This document shows positions 10,555 through 21,676 of a stretch of DNA of 64,000 nucleotides, piece after piece. Origin of the DNA: Viola odorata (taxonomy: Eukaryota; Streptophyta; Magnoliopsida; Malpighiales; Violaceae); NCBI GenBank assembly GCA_963691705.1, contig OY829538.1, forward strand, positions 77,134,781-77,198,780, written 5' to 3'. Position 1 is the stretch's first letter; each line of letters begins with the position of its first letter. The notes under the pieces were generated by a model. That model did not search any database and was not told the origin of the DNA. It was given only the letters and a program-made list of their open reading frames with translations. The position numbers and the translations under genes are program-made.

Positions 10555-12469
10555 TTAGAAAGGAAAGGTGTTAATAATGTTTTTGGAGTTTTGTCAACTA
10601 TTCCGAGGTGACAAGAGTTGATCCGGAAATTTAAGATTATACTTCACCTAAGCTTGGTCAAATTAATGAAAAAATAAACTTTATTTTTAGAGGAGCTAAG
10701 ATTTAGCCTCGAGTTCTAGTTGGTACTCTACCATCAGCAGCAGAAAACGAGCTACGTGCCTGAAAATGAAGAAAATTTCCACCGCTATCTATCTAAACAC
10801 GGTGTAAGAAAGGAAGGAGGTTTTCATGTTTTGCCGATCATCTGAGTCCAATGAGCCATGGCCTAGATAGAATTTCCACATTTGGGATCTTTGTGGCACA
10901 GAGAACTTTCTTTACTACCTTTGCTTGCATCAACAACTTCCTTTTATAATAAATCAAATTTATGCTCAAAATAAGAATAATGATTTGCATTTATAGCAAG
11001 AGTAAAACAGTAGCGTCAAACAGTTCTAGATGTGGATGTTTATTATCATTAGCATTCAAAATTTATTACAAACCTGCCAAATATACCATGCACATAACAG
11101 AAATCGCAACCCGTCAAAATTCAACTGCTGTCGTTGATACAAAATTGCAGAACGACTCGAAATTTGACTGTAACCAGTCGAAAAAGAAGAGAAGTTTCAC
11201 TGTAGAAAACAATGAATCATTACAAATGAGAGCTTTCTTCTATATCCTTAGCTAAGCTAATCCAATATTTTTCCATTCACACTGCTACAAGCAATCAAAT
11301 TCTAGCAAGTTCATCTACAATACCCATTTCCTCTCCTATCCAAGTAAAAAAAGGATCGTGTCCTTCATTACATGATTCAAATGCATAAAGCAAGAGACAT
11401 GACTCTTTTTTTCTCCTTTTTGAAAAGGATGAGACGTTACTATTACACACAAGTATCAGGCAGTGATTTGAAGACGCGCAAAGAAAGGTAAACCCAACAG
11501 TCAAAACTAATAGAAACCCAGAAAGTACAGCACTTGCTGGTCATCTCTAGAATTTGATCACTGGGTAACCTTTGATTTCCTCCTTCATCCATCACACGGG
11601 ATCCTTCCCACTATGTGACTGAACCTCAATTCACTTGCATTGGATGACAAAAGGCAAAACTTAATAGAATCGGCATCATAAGAAGTAATCAGGTGCTGGT
11701 TTTTTGGCAGGCGTACCTCTCGACTCCTGCATTTCATTATAGCTTTTCAGTATGCCAAAATTTTATACAATAGAAAAATATGTACTTAAGGCAGAAAAAA
11801 TCACACACATGGGAACCCTACGTCTTTCACATGAATGTTATTGGGTAACTCAGGCACACTAGATCAAGATGAAGGATACTAGAACAGGGTGAACTGCAAT
11901 AACTCATCAGTCATCACTACCATATTTAGAGATAGATCCGCCACACATTCTTTTTTCCCCTATGATAATAATATGCAATTTCTGATAAGTAAACCTTTCA
12001 GTATAAAGGAGATTTCTGCAGCAATTGCATCATTCACCCCTTATCCAAGATGCATCAAATCATAATATCACACGGTTAATGACTAATGAGCATACAGCAC
12101 TGTGCAGTTGTTGCTACGCACTTGAAGAACTGAATACGACAGTATTATTTTAGGAAAAAACTATTGTTTTTGGAGATCAGTCGAAGGACACAAACCTGGG
12201 GAGCAGCATCAAACACGCGAAACTGCTTGTTAAGATTCTCATCCAGCTCAAGTATCGCAGCAACATTTCCACATCTACAACAGATCCAAGAAATAAGTTC
12301 ATTAATCTTAGAATAAATGAATCAAGTACTTCATATGAAAATTTACCTGTAACAGTAGTTTGGAGCCGACCAGACAGTTAATATTTGATTCCTAAACATC
12401 CATTTATATCCTTCCATTACCAACTGATGAGCACGACAGATATAGTCAATGTTGTTTGAGTGGTTGAAA
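10555..12469. repeat. PPX 3' segment, copy B (source copy)
   Basis: Direct partner of 1862-3770, 8.7 kb apart in the same orientation. It contains exons 8, 7 and most of exon 6 of the complete PPX gene plus about 1.1 kb beyond its stop. The MITE at 10318-10552 abuts its left edge. Confidence 0.93.
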
Positions 12470-15420
12470 GATGTGACCACACTGCCACCAAATAGAAAAC
12501 CAGCACCGCGTGGGCTCAACCCCCAACCATCCACTATATCTTCAGGATCTGACCATAGGAGGTCACACATGGCACCATCATGAGGAACTTCTTGCTTCCT
12601 ATCAATAGTTCGAATCTGACAAACTAGTAATGTCAGCACTTCAACCAATAAAGCTTTCAAAGGAAAAGGAAAAAAGGCCATATTATTGATTCTTTGACCT
12701 GATCCAACATTGATATGGCAGGGGAAAGACCACCATGGACACTAAAAATCTTGTTCTCAATGAGAGCTGACAAACTGCAATAGACCATGATCAGATATAG
12801 AAGCAGTGAACTTGTTAAGGAAGCTTAAATGGGGAGAGGAAATGAAAGAAAACGCACCCTTAAATGTCTAACAATATATTGTTAGGGGGGAAGTATTATC
12901 ATATACAAACAGCAAGCATAAAATGAATTGGTACATGAGAAGCTCAAGTAGCAATTTATACTATGTTTCCCTAATTAGACAAGTGGATACCTCCTTGTGT
13001 TTTTGGAGCAAAATTCTATCAAACTCGCATGACACTGGACCATGGCCAATGACAGTTATGTACTGTTCAGTTGTATCATAACATGAGTAGTGTCAACATT
13101 AAGGCGCCAGCCAGCCAGCAAGCCAGCCGAACAGCAGATATAGATTGGGTGCTAAAGCGTGATGACAATGTTGAAAGGAGAAAGAAGCTAAACTGAACTC
13201 AGATACAAATTGTATGTATTTGAGTCATCAATCCCATCCACTCACGGAGTCACAGGACATACACTCAAACCATGACTAACAATCTCTAGGCATCATTCAT
13301 GGCAATAGATCAGCACAGCATTTGAAGTTTCCAACATCATTAAACAGATCTTTGATCTCTGTCAGCTAACCAATGTGTACCATTCCTGATTTGCTCCTAA
13401 CCATAGTCATAAGAGCTGGGCCGGACATTGAACCAAGCAATGTTCTGGGTCAATGGTTCAACTGGGTCCAACCATATTTGACCACTAGGTCAATAGAATA
13501 TAAAAAATATATTTATAACATGCAAACCAAAAAGAATTGGAAAAAAATGAAATCCAGGGTCAAAACGGCTCAATCGCAAGGTAGATTGTTTTAAAAATGT
13601 TCTGGTTGACCGGGTTTTTTCTCAGTAAATTGCATTCTGGTCCAACAAACCAAGCCAAACAGGCTTGAGGTCTGGGTCACTGGTTTACTGGTAGGGTTCT
13701 CATAACTAGGAACCTAACCATCGTGATTGCCACAACAGGTACAGTGATTAGCTAACACTGTGAGTAATAATCAGAAGCACATCATATCTAATTATTGCCA
13801 CCAAACCATCAATACATGTTCTTCCACCACCTAACTTGCTAGTTAAGAGGTATCCTGTGATTTCCCCCCTTTATATTTTATTGCACAAATGTACTTAATG
13901 GTTATAGGCATACCTTAAGTAATCAAATATGTCTGTGCAGTACCGCCAAACATTTACGGAACCATATTTACGTAGGCACTCATCATAAAATCCATACACC
14001 TGGGAATGAATGATAAAGATCAATTGCTTTGACCTATAGAAGAACATTTGACATCAAACAAGCATACCAGTTAAGAAAATTAACCTGTGTTATCTGACGA
14101 CTCTCATGGTTCCCTCTGATTAGTGTTATCCGATCTGGATATCTCACCTAAGAATATTCAGATTATTAGCTCAAAAGAAGAAGGTGAATGAGAGTGCAAA
14201 TCAAAAAACAAAATATCAATAACCTGATGTTCAGATTTTTGTACATAATGTGCTAGTATTATGATTTAACACCAGTAAGCTAAGTCAACAAAAGCAGTCA
14301 CACAAATTCAATCTGAAAGACCCACCAATTTTGAAGGGGAAGAAAAGTGTTCCAATGAGTTCACACTAGCATTCAATCAAGTATTGTGTTCCAAACTTGA
14401 AAAGTTCCACTTCCTAAAGTGATTGGCATGTTTCCAGCTTTGTTCAACAATTTGGAAAGTTCCACTTCCTTAAAAAATGATGGTTTAGAATGCAAGGTGG
14501 CATTGTAATCAACATGTATTAATTACAACCAACCAACTTCCTCGCAAATTTGCAATACCATCCAAAAAGCATGGAAAACTAAAGTATTAGGAATTTTGAA
14601 CGTGGTCCCTCAGTTTCCTACAGAGGTTTCTACCTTCATCGGGAACAAATTCAAAAGTGAAACAAAAACAGATGACTTGCAAACCACAATTTTCTATTGG
14701 ATTTTCAAGCTAACTATAACCTAGAAACAAAACCCATAAATTGAAAGATGAAGCAAATCATGCATCAGTTATAAATGTAATGCACAAGGGGAATAGCCAC
14801 TCTGCTAATCCTGATGGACGTTGCCACATATTTGATCCCATATAGAAAATGGCTATACACAAAATATGCACAGTAATTCCTTTCAAATATTAACAGTCTA
14901 TCCAAAAACTCTTCCATAAGTGTTTCAAGAAAAACTGCAGTACCACAACCAATAAGAAATCAACAACATTCTCCTCAACATTACATAACAATAACAACAT
15001 CGGCATAACTTTCACCAGATAAATAAAGTACCTTAAGAGCTAGCAGAAGCAGAAATGTCTCGACAGAGTAAAACCCCCTATCAACAAAGTCTCCAAGAAA
15101 CAAGTAATTCGTCTTGGGACAATCCCCTCCTACTTTGAACAGCTCCTTCATGTCATAAAACTGCCCATGTATATCTCCACATATCTACACGCACCACACA
15201 CACCCAAAAACAAAACCACTCAAAACCCTAATTCCCAATCCAATCCCAAGCAGCTCAAACAAAAAATAACCGTGCTTACAGTGACGGGGGCATCCACGCG
15301 TTGAACGTTGCTCTCTTCGACGAGGATTTCCATTGCTTTAAGACACAGAGCTTTCACTTCCGATTCCTTCAACGGCTCGCACTTCTTCAGCTGCTCTATT
15401 TGCCGGTCTAGGTCTGACAT
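11676..15420 (-). CDS. PPX: Protein phosphatase 4 catalytic subunit (PPX)
   Basis: Eight exons: 15420-15280, 15184-15032, 14147-14085, 13999-13914, 12774-12699, 12615-12347, 12274-12196 and 11726-11676. All introns are GT-AG and phases close, giving 305 aa, exactly the family length. It starts [17 protein letters not shown], as PP4 does. The PPP-family metal and phosphate motifs are present: GDIHG (50-54), GDFVDRG (78-84), RGNHE (109-113), HGGLSP (161 on). The C-terminus is DYFL, whose Leu is methylated in this family. PP4 is a Ser/Thr phosphatase working with regulatory PP4R2/PP4R3 subunits in the nucleus and cytoplasm, with roles in DNA repair and miRNA processing. Odd points: FSVHGG at 158-163 replaces the usual FCVHGG, and intron 4 is 1.1 kb. 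The 3' end is duplicated at 1862-3770. Confidence 0.96.
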
Positions 15421-17276
15421 CTCCTTCTTCTTCTTCTTCTCCCTCCCCCAATGGAAAAAAAAATTAAAGAAAAATAAAACAAAAAAACCTAAGTATATTT
15501 CGATCGTGGATTTGGAAGGAAAAAAAAATCCAACTCTAATTTGAACAGCTACCACTACATCTACAATCTATAGATACGCAAGAACAGAAGCTCAAGCTCG
15601 AGCTTTTGCTCCACTCACTACTACTGGTTCTTTTTTAGTATTTTGGAGCTGTGCTGTGTGGTTTGGCTTTCTTCTCTTTTTTTGTGGAGTCTAGGGTTTT
15701 TGCAGTTATGCCCCTGTAGTTTTTCTCTTTTCTCGTTTTAGACCCTTGATTTTAATAAAATTGCACTACGGTTCAGGAGCGTTGATTATCTGCAAAACCA
15801 AACACGTCTTGGGCTTAATTTTTTATTTGTATTATGTCTCATCCTCAAATCTCAATCCAAACCCAAACGGGTCGGGCCAAGTCAGGCTTCACACGTGCCT
15901 ATTTTTTCTAGGCCCAGGCATGACTCCTGTAAGCCCAAAGGCTAAAAGTTATTCATTTTAATTAATCAACGAGTAAAACTAAATAAATGATTAAAACAAT
16001 ACATTCTAATTAATGGAACTACTAAACAGTCGGGTCGAGCCGTCCTCATGCCAAAATATTTAAATTCGGAACGGACCGGGCCGAGCTTGGTTTTACACGT
16101 GCCTATTTTTTCTAGGCCCGGGCATGACCCCTCAAAGGCTCAAAGGCCAATAGGCTGCTCACGGGCTAGCCGGCTTGTTATTTTTTTTCCTTACCAAATC
16201 GAGTCATAAATAATGACCTTAAAGGACAAATTAGTGGGTATTATAGAATTTTTATTTGTTGTCACCCGATTCCTATGTATAAAATATATCTAAAATATTA
16301 TTTCATATCCTGGAATTATGTAAGATATAATTTTTTAGCAACTGTCCATTAATCACTCTAAATTTAACCAATCAAATAAAGACTGTGAGTTACTCCCTCC
16401 GATCTTTATTAAACGCCGCTCGCACATATCGAGAAGGTCGGATGACTCACTATTTGATCTTGAAAAATTCCCAAAAATATTTTTAGATGTACATTAATCC
16501 TTTACGTACGTTCGAAAAAATACGAATTTTTTTGGGATCAAATAGTACGTTATCCAACCTCCTCAATATACGTGAGCGACGTTTAATAAAAACCGGAGGG
16601 AGTATTACTTTTATCGCAAATAAAGATTGTGAGGAAATTCATTTTTAAGGTACGTAGAATAATATAATCAATATCAATTCATTTGAATTTTAAAAAAATT
16701 CAAATGTTATGTCAATCACTATTTAATATTTATTCATTAAATGAGTTTTAAAAAAACCATCAAAAAAGGATTTGTTTTAACTTCTTAATTCAATTTTGAA
16801 CTGAGTTAAACTTATCCAACAGTCGGTTAAGAAAAAAAGCGATAGCGAAGGCCACCAAATATGAATATGCATCCAGAATAAAAATTAATTAATAAAGAAA
16901 AACAAACAACAAAATAACGAACAGAAGTTTCGTTTGTAGGAGTAGAAGCGGATTCTGTACAGAGAGGAGAATTTATAAAGTGTAAACGACGACGGTACCG
17001 GACAAACACTGCCGGTTTGATGGAAGCTTCGTGTCTTGTTTCTTGGCCCATCCTTCTTTAATACGATTTCGTTTTAGCAAAAAAATCCCTTTTACCTACC
17101 CTAACAATCAATCATATTCCCACTTCCTTCTTCCACTCCAATTCATAATTCCCAATCACAACACAAAACCCATATCATAATCGCAATCAATTTCGTTCCT
17201 TTCTCCCAATTCAGTATAACCCTATCTCAATTTGATCGCTTTTTGGGTCAGTGTTGACTTTCTGGATTGCGTTTGA
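15421..17276. other. Intergenic region between divergent PPX and SYP5 genes
   Basis: Holds the two upstream regions. A (CTT)n run at 15421-15445 lies just before the PPX start. At 15866-15955 and 16022-16150 are two diverged copies of a GC-richer repeat (shared core CACGTGCCTATTTTTTCTAGGCCC), probably a remnant of a dispersed element. A MITE sits at 16393-16602. The CT- and CA-rich stretch 17090-17270 is likely the SYP5 leader. No other gene is seen. Confidence 0.6.
16393..16602. mobile_element. Stowaway-like MITE, second copy
   Basis: A 210 bp element with inverted ends CTCCCTCCGATCTTTATTAA and its complement, flanked by TA on both sides (16391-16392 and 16603-16604). The inner arms (gatgactcactatttgatc and gatcaaatagtacgttatcc) match those of the MITE at 10318-10552, so both belong to one family but have different tips. 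Confidence 0.88.
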
Positions 17277-19434
17277 ATGGCGTCGTCGTCGGATTCTTGG
17301 ATGAAGGAGTACAATGACGCAGTGAAGCTTGCTGATGACATCAATGGCATGATCTCGGGTAGGAGCTCGATTCCTGCGTCTGGGCCTGACGCGCAGCGTC
17401 ATGCGTCGGCTATTCGCAGGAAGATTACGATTTTGGGGACCAAGCTTGATAGCCTGCAGACCCTTTTGACTAAACTTCCTGGCAAGCAGCAGACGTGAGT
17501 GATTTTTTTTCCTGTTTCACTTTGCAGTTCCGTGTACTTGTTGCTTTTGCTAATTTAGGTTGATGTTAACTGTGTTATGTTGTTGGTGTTATCAGTGATG
17601 TTAGTGGGAGCTTTTCTTTGCAGAATTTGTTTTTGGGTCGTGAATGCATGTGATGCTGTATTTGTTTTGGTGTTTTTTTGTCTTCCGTTTTATGTGTTTT
17701 GGAATGCAATGACGCAGAAGGAATAGTCAAGCTAATAACAGCAGAGGAAATTCTGTCTCTTCAGACAATTGTGTGAAACTAGGGAGATCAACTACGAGCC
17801 CATGCTGTACAATCTTTTAGTCGGTTGTGGTTGGTTGGTCATGCCACGTTTGCTTTGTTGCTGTATGATCTAGGACACCTTATCTTGTTGGTTCTTGTGT
17901 TTATGACTGTCCTAAGACTCCATCCAAATTCTGTCCACGTCATGCCACGTTTGCTTTGTTTATGGCTGTATGATCTAAGAAAACAATATTGCTGAACTGT
18001 CTGTTGCTCCTCTGAGTAACGCTTTGTGATCCATGCGTGATGAATGCTCAGGCAGGTAAATGTTGCAAACTTGATGCTTAATTGTTAGTTTTTGTGTTTT
18101 GCTATGTACAGATCAGAAAAAGAAATGAATCGTCGAAAGGACATGGTTGCTAATTTGAAAACCAAAGTGAATCAAATGGCTTCCACATTGAATATGTCGA
18201 ACTTTGCCAACAGAGACAGTTTGCTTGGTCCAGAGATGAAGTCATCTGATGCCATGAGCAGAACAAATGGTTTAGACAACTACGGCCTTGTTGGTCTCCA
18301 GCGACAAATTATGAAAGGCATGGTCTTAGTATTGGCCTATTATGCTTGTTTTTAGATCCTCTATGGTTATAACTCTCTAGAAGAAATGATTTTAATATTG
18401 TATCATTTTGAAACAGAGCAAGATGACGGCCTTGAAAAGTTGGAAGAGACGGTGATGAGTACAAAGCATATTGCGTTAGCCGTCAATGAGGAACTTGGTC
18501 TTCACACTAGACTAATTGTATGGTTTTGTTATTTACAGCATTCTGTTTTCAGTTCTTCTTCAAGTCAGTTGAGCCAAAGATATAGTCCTTCTAGGTTCTG
18601 TCAGTATTATGACTTTGTTCGATTACCTTACAGGATGACCTGGACCAGCATGTCGATGTCACAGACTCTCGCTTGGCGGTAATCACCTTCACTTAAGTTC
18701 ACTTACATCGAATGCTTGTGTTTGCTCACCTAGATAAATGTAGATTTATCACAGATTTCGCATCAGTTCATTTATTCTTAGAAGAAAGGTGTTTTGTGGA
18801 AATTAAATTATAGGAACCAAACTTAATTTCACTGAGGAAGTCAAACTAAAAAAAAGGCATTATTATTTGTTTTAGAACCATGGTATGTTAAATTAGGCAT
18901 ATTAGAACACCTGCTAGAAAATTGTTGTGAACCAAGATTCTTTCTGGTTGATTGTCCTGTAGAGTAAACTGCTGGACCGTGAACTCATGGTGTGCCATAG
19001 CTGGCTGTCGCACAGGTCACCTTAAAGTTGGACAATTATGACTTTGTAGACTCTATGAAGTTATTTGCTATCTTTACAACATTCTTTTTCGTGATAGTAC
19101 AATCCCTCCAGATGCCTCTGATTGTAGTGAGGTTGTACTTTGTTTAACTCCGGGATTTAATTAAAAAAAGCATAAAGATTAGATTTTAGAGGTCATTTTC
19201 AGTTTCATGATGCGAGCATGCACATATACACATCTTCTGTGCATTAATTTGTTAACACGACGAAATTCATATTTCATTTTCTTTTGCAAACGTCTGTAAC
19301 AGCGTGTTCAGAAGCATCTGGCTGTATTGAATAAGCGCACTAAAGGTGGTTGCTCCTGCATGTCCATGCTTTTAGCAGTTGTCGGGATTCTGGTTCTGGT
19401 TGTCGTCATATACATGCTGATCAAATATTTGTAG
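17277..19434 (+). CDS. SYP5: Qc-SNARE, SYP51/SYP52-type syntaxin
   Basis: Five exons: 17277-17494, 18112-18317, 18417-18517, 18634-18678 and 19303-19434; 233 aa, the usual length. Intron 2 begins with GC (AAAG/GCATGG) and is needed to keep the frame; the others are GT-AG. Residues 1-75 (MASSSDSWMKEYNDAVKLAD...) form the syntaxin N-terminal helix region. The Qc SNARE motif spans about 135-200 (QDDGLEKLEETVMSTKHIAL, with DDLDQHVDVTDSRL), and the C-terminus is a single membrane anchor (LLAVVGILVLVVVIYMLI) preceded by a cysteine pair that could be acylated. SYP5 proteins act with SYP2 and VTI1 in fusion at the trans-Golgi, prevacuolar and vacuolar membranes. The 3' untranslated region probably runs into the hAT-like element at 19600. 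Confidence 0.95.
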
Positions 19435-19599
19435 CAACAGCAACCACAAGCTTCTTCTCCCATCTCCTCTCTCTGTGCAATCTGCCACTGTTTACAACTG
19501 TTTCTTGTTCGAAAACATTGTGCTTGGCTTTTTTCCTATTTTCTCCTCTTTTGTGAGTCATGTGAAGTGTTAATAACCCCTACAAGTAAATCTAAGTGG

Positions 19600-20847
19600 C
19601 TGTTTGGGGTTTGGGGTTGGGTACCCAACCCAACATTTGCCAACCCAAAATGAAATTTTGGTGTTTGTTAAACACCATTCCCGAAATGAAAAAGTGGGTT
19701 TTTGGGTGGGGAAATGAGAAAAGTAGGGGGTGAGGGAATGGAGCATCAAAATGCTCCATTCCGGAAATGAAACTCCATTTGGCCTTCTCTCTCTCCTTTT
19801 TTTTTTCTTTTTCATTTCATTTTAATTTTTTTACGTTATATAACCAACAAAATAAATTAAAAACTACCCCAATAAAATCTCTATTTCAAGATAAGTAATT
19901 CTAGATCCATTTTTCCTATTTTTATTAATTTTTTGAAAATGGGTTTAAGTTGCCAATGTGATTCACGCTAGGCACTTTTTTCTTGGCGTGATCACGCCAA
20001 GCCCTTAGCGTGATCACGCCAAGACTTAGCGTGATCACGCCAAGAATTTTTCTCTCCTCCAACAAAATTGTAAAAAATCTAAAAAAAATGTAAAAATTCA
20101 CGAAAAAATGTAATTAACCTAAAAATCAAGAAACATTGTAAAAAATTCCAAGAATTCACAAAAAAATTGATTTAATTATGGACAGAAGGGGTTTTTTGCC
20201 CGAAAACAATAGTCTAGGGGGGTGAATTTCAAAAAATGAAGTTCAGGGGAGGTTTTTGATTTTCGACGATAGTTCAGGGGTGGTAAAAACTATTTCCCCT
20301 ATATAAAATCGTGATTTCCTTCTTCTTCTTCACTTTTTTCAGAAAATTCTCTCTCCTCCAACCATACCCTTTCACCTCCAAAATCGATTTTCTTCTTCGA
20401 ATCTCCCCCAAATCTTCTCCGAATCCTCTCAAATTTTGACCACACCTTCCCTACATCCATTCCAACAAAACCCATCAATTTATTTCGACATCCATCCGTA
20501 AAATCACTCTCAATTTATTTCGGCACAATGTCTTATTTATGGTATATAGATCAATTTTATTAGATGTTAGATTATAAATAAATTGATTAAAAATATATAT
20601 AAAGATAAAAAAATAAAAAAAATTCAAACACTTAAAATGAATTATGACATTTATGGTCATTTTACATCCAAATCATAGTTTTGGAAAACTGGACTACCAA
20701 ACAGCACCCTCCATTTCCCAGATATCGTTTTCCCACTGAATTTTTACAATTTTACCAAACAGCACCCTCCATTTCCCAGATGTTGTTTTCCCACTGAACA
20801 TTTCCTCACTGACCATTTCCCCACTAAACTGGACTACCAAACAGAGC
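19600..20847. mobile_element. hAT-like non-autonomous element, about 1.25 kb
   Basis: Flanked by an 8 bp direct repeat CTAAGTGG (19592-19599 and 20848-20855), the target-duplication length of hAT elements. The ends are CTGTTTGGGG on the left and, on the other strand, GCTCTGTTTGG on the right. The right end carries repeated CCAAACAGCACCCTCCATTT motifs (twice, 20695-20790), as in hAT subterminal arrays. Its 20635-20695 part is related to 10030-10100 of the 3.6 kb element. The interior has no transposase; it holds a palindrome cluster (19982-20044) and an AT-rich half. It sits directly downstream of SYP5. Confidence 0.75.
19982..20044. repeat. Tandem 20 bp palindromes
   Basis: Three copies, spaced 21-22 bases, of the perfect palindrome CTTGGCGTGATCACGCCAAG (19982-20001) or its one-base variant CTTAGCGTGATCACGCCAAG (20004-20023 and 20025-20044). 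A diverged half copy (attcacgctaggca) lies just before. They lie inside the hAT-like element and far exceed the local GC content. Confidence 0.95.
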
Positions 20848-21676
20848 CTAAGTGGTGTCCACTCTTTTTCCCCCCTCTCAAATCTAAGTGGGGCTTTGAC
20901 GGCATTTTAATCTTGAAACTATGCCTTAAAAGGTATGCATGTCTGTTCTGAATTCTCATGTAGCCCTCTTATTTCAAGAACATTACAACTTGGTCCCTGA
21001 ATCTGCAAAATTGAGTCAATTCAGTCCGACATTTTAAAGTACGTTTGAATAATTTGTGATTCAAAACTCAATGTTTGAGGTGGCATCGTTGGTGAAGCAT
21101 AGTGTTAGTAATGGAATGTGGATTCCACAGTAATCCTCAAAGTGCCAAAAAAAAATTTATTTCAAGTTACCATTCATCGAACAAGCTTAAAAGCTTAATG
21201 GGTAAAACTGAATCGGTAGAATAAAAATTAACGATTTTTAATTCATGTCTCAAGTTTGAATCAAAAAAACAAAAAAAAACAAGAGAATTATTCAAGTCAT
21301 ATAATAATGCTAAAATAAGAATATACAAAAATTTTAAAATATTGTGTTTTTTTTTTAAGTAAGGAGATGTTACATCCAGAATTTCGAGTCTGGTAACACG
21401 CAATCTTTGTTTATCTGGGAAAAATTAAAAAAAGTTATCAGAGCATAGTGTTTAGTTCAGGCCCAATTAGCCCAATAACCATAAATCTGTCGGACAACCC
21501 GTCGTCTCTTCGCTGCCATTCTTCCGCGCTCCCGTTCCCCGTCAGTCACGACTCACCACCATCATTCTGAGCAAGAGCAAGCAATCTGTATTCTGTAATC
21601 AATCAAATACACAAAAATGAAGTTCTGTTCTTTCTCTTACCTGTAAATTTTGCACAGAGATTTTACAGAAATCAAA
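20848..21676. other. Intergenic region upstream of TAF6
   Basis: Contains a second CTAAGTGG near 20886, AT-rich DNA and, from about 21470, a CT-rich stretch likely to be the TAF6 leader. No gene or clear element is seen. Confidence 0.5.
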
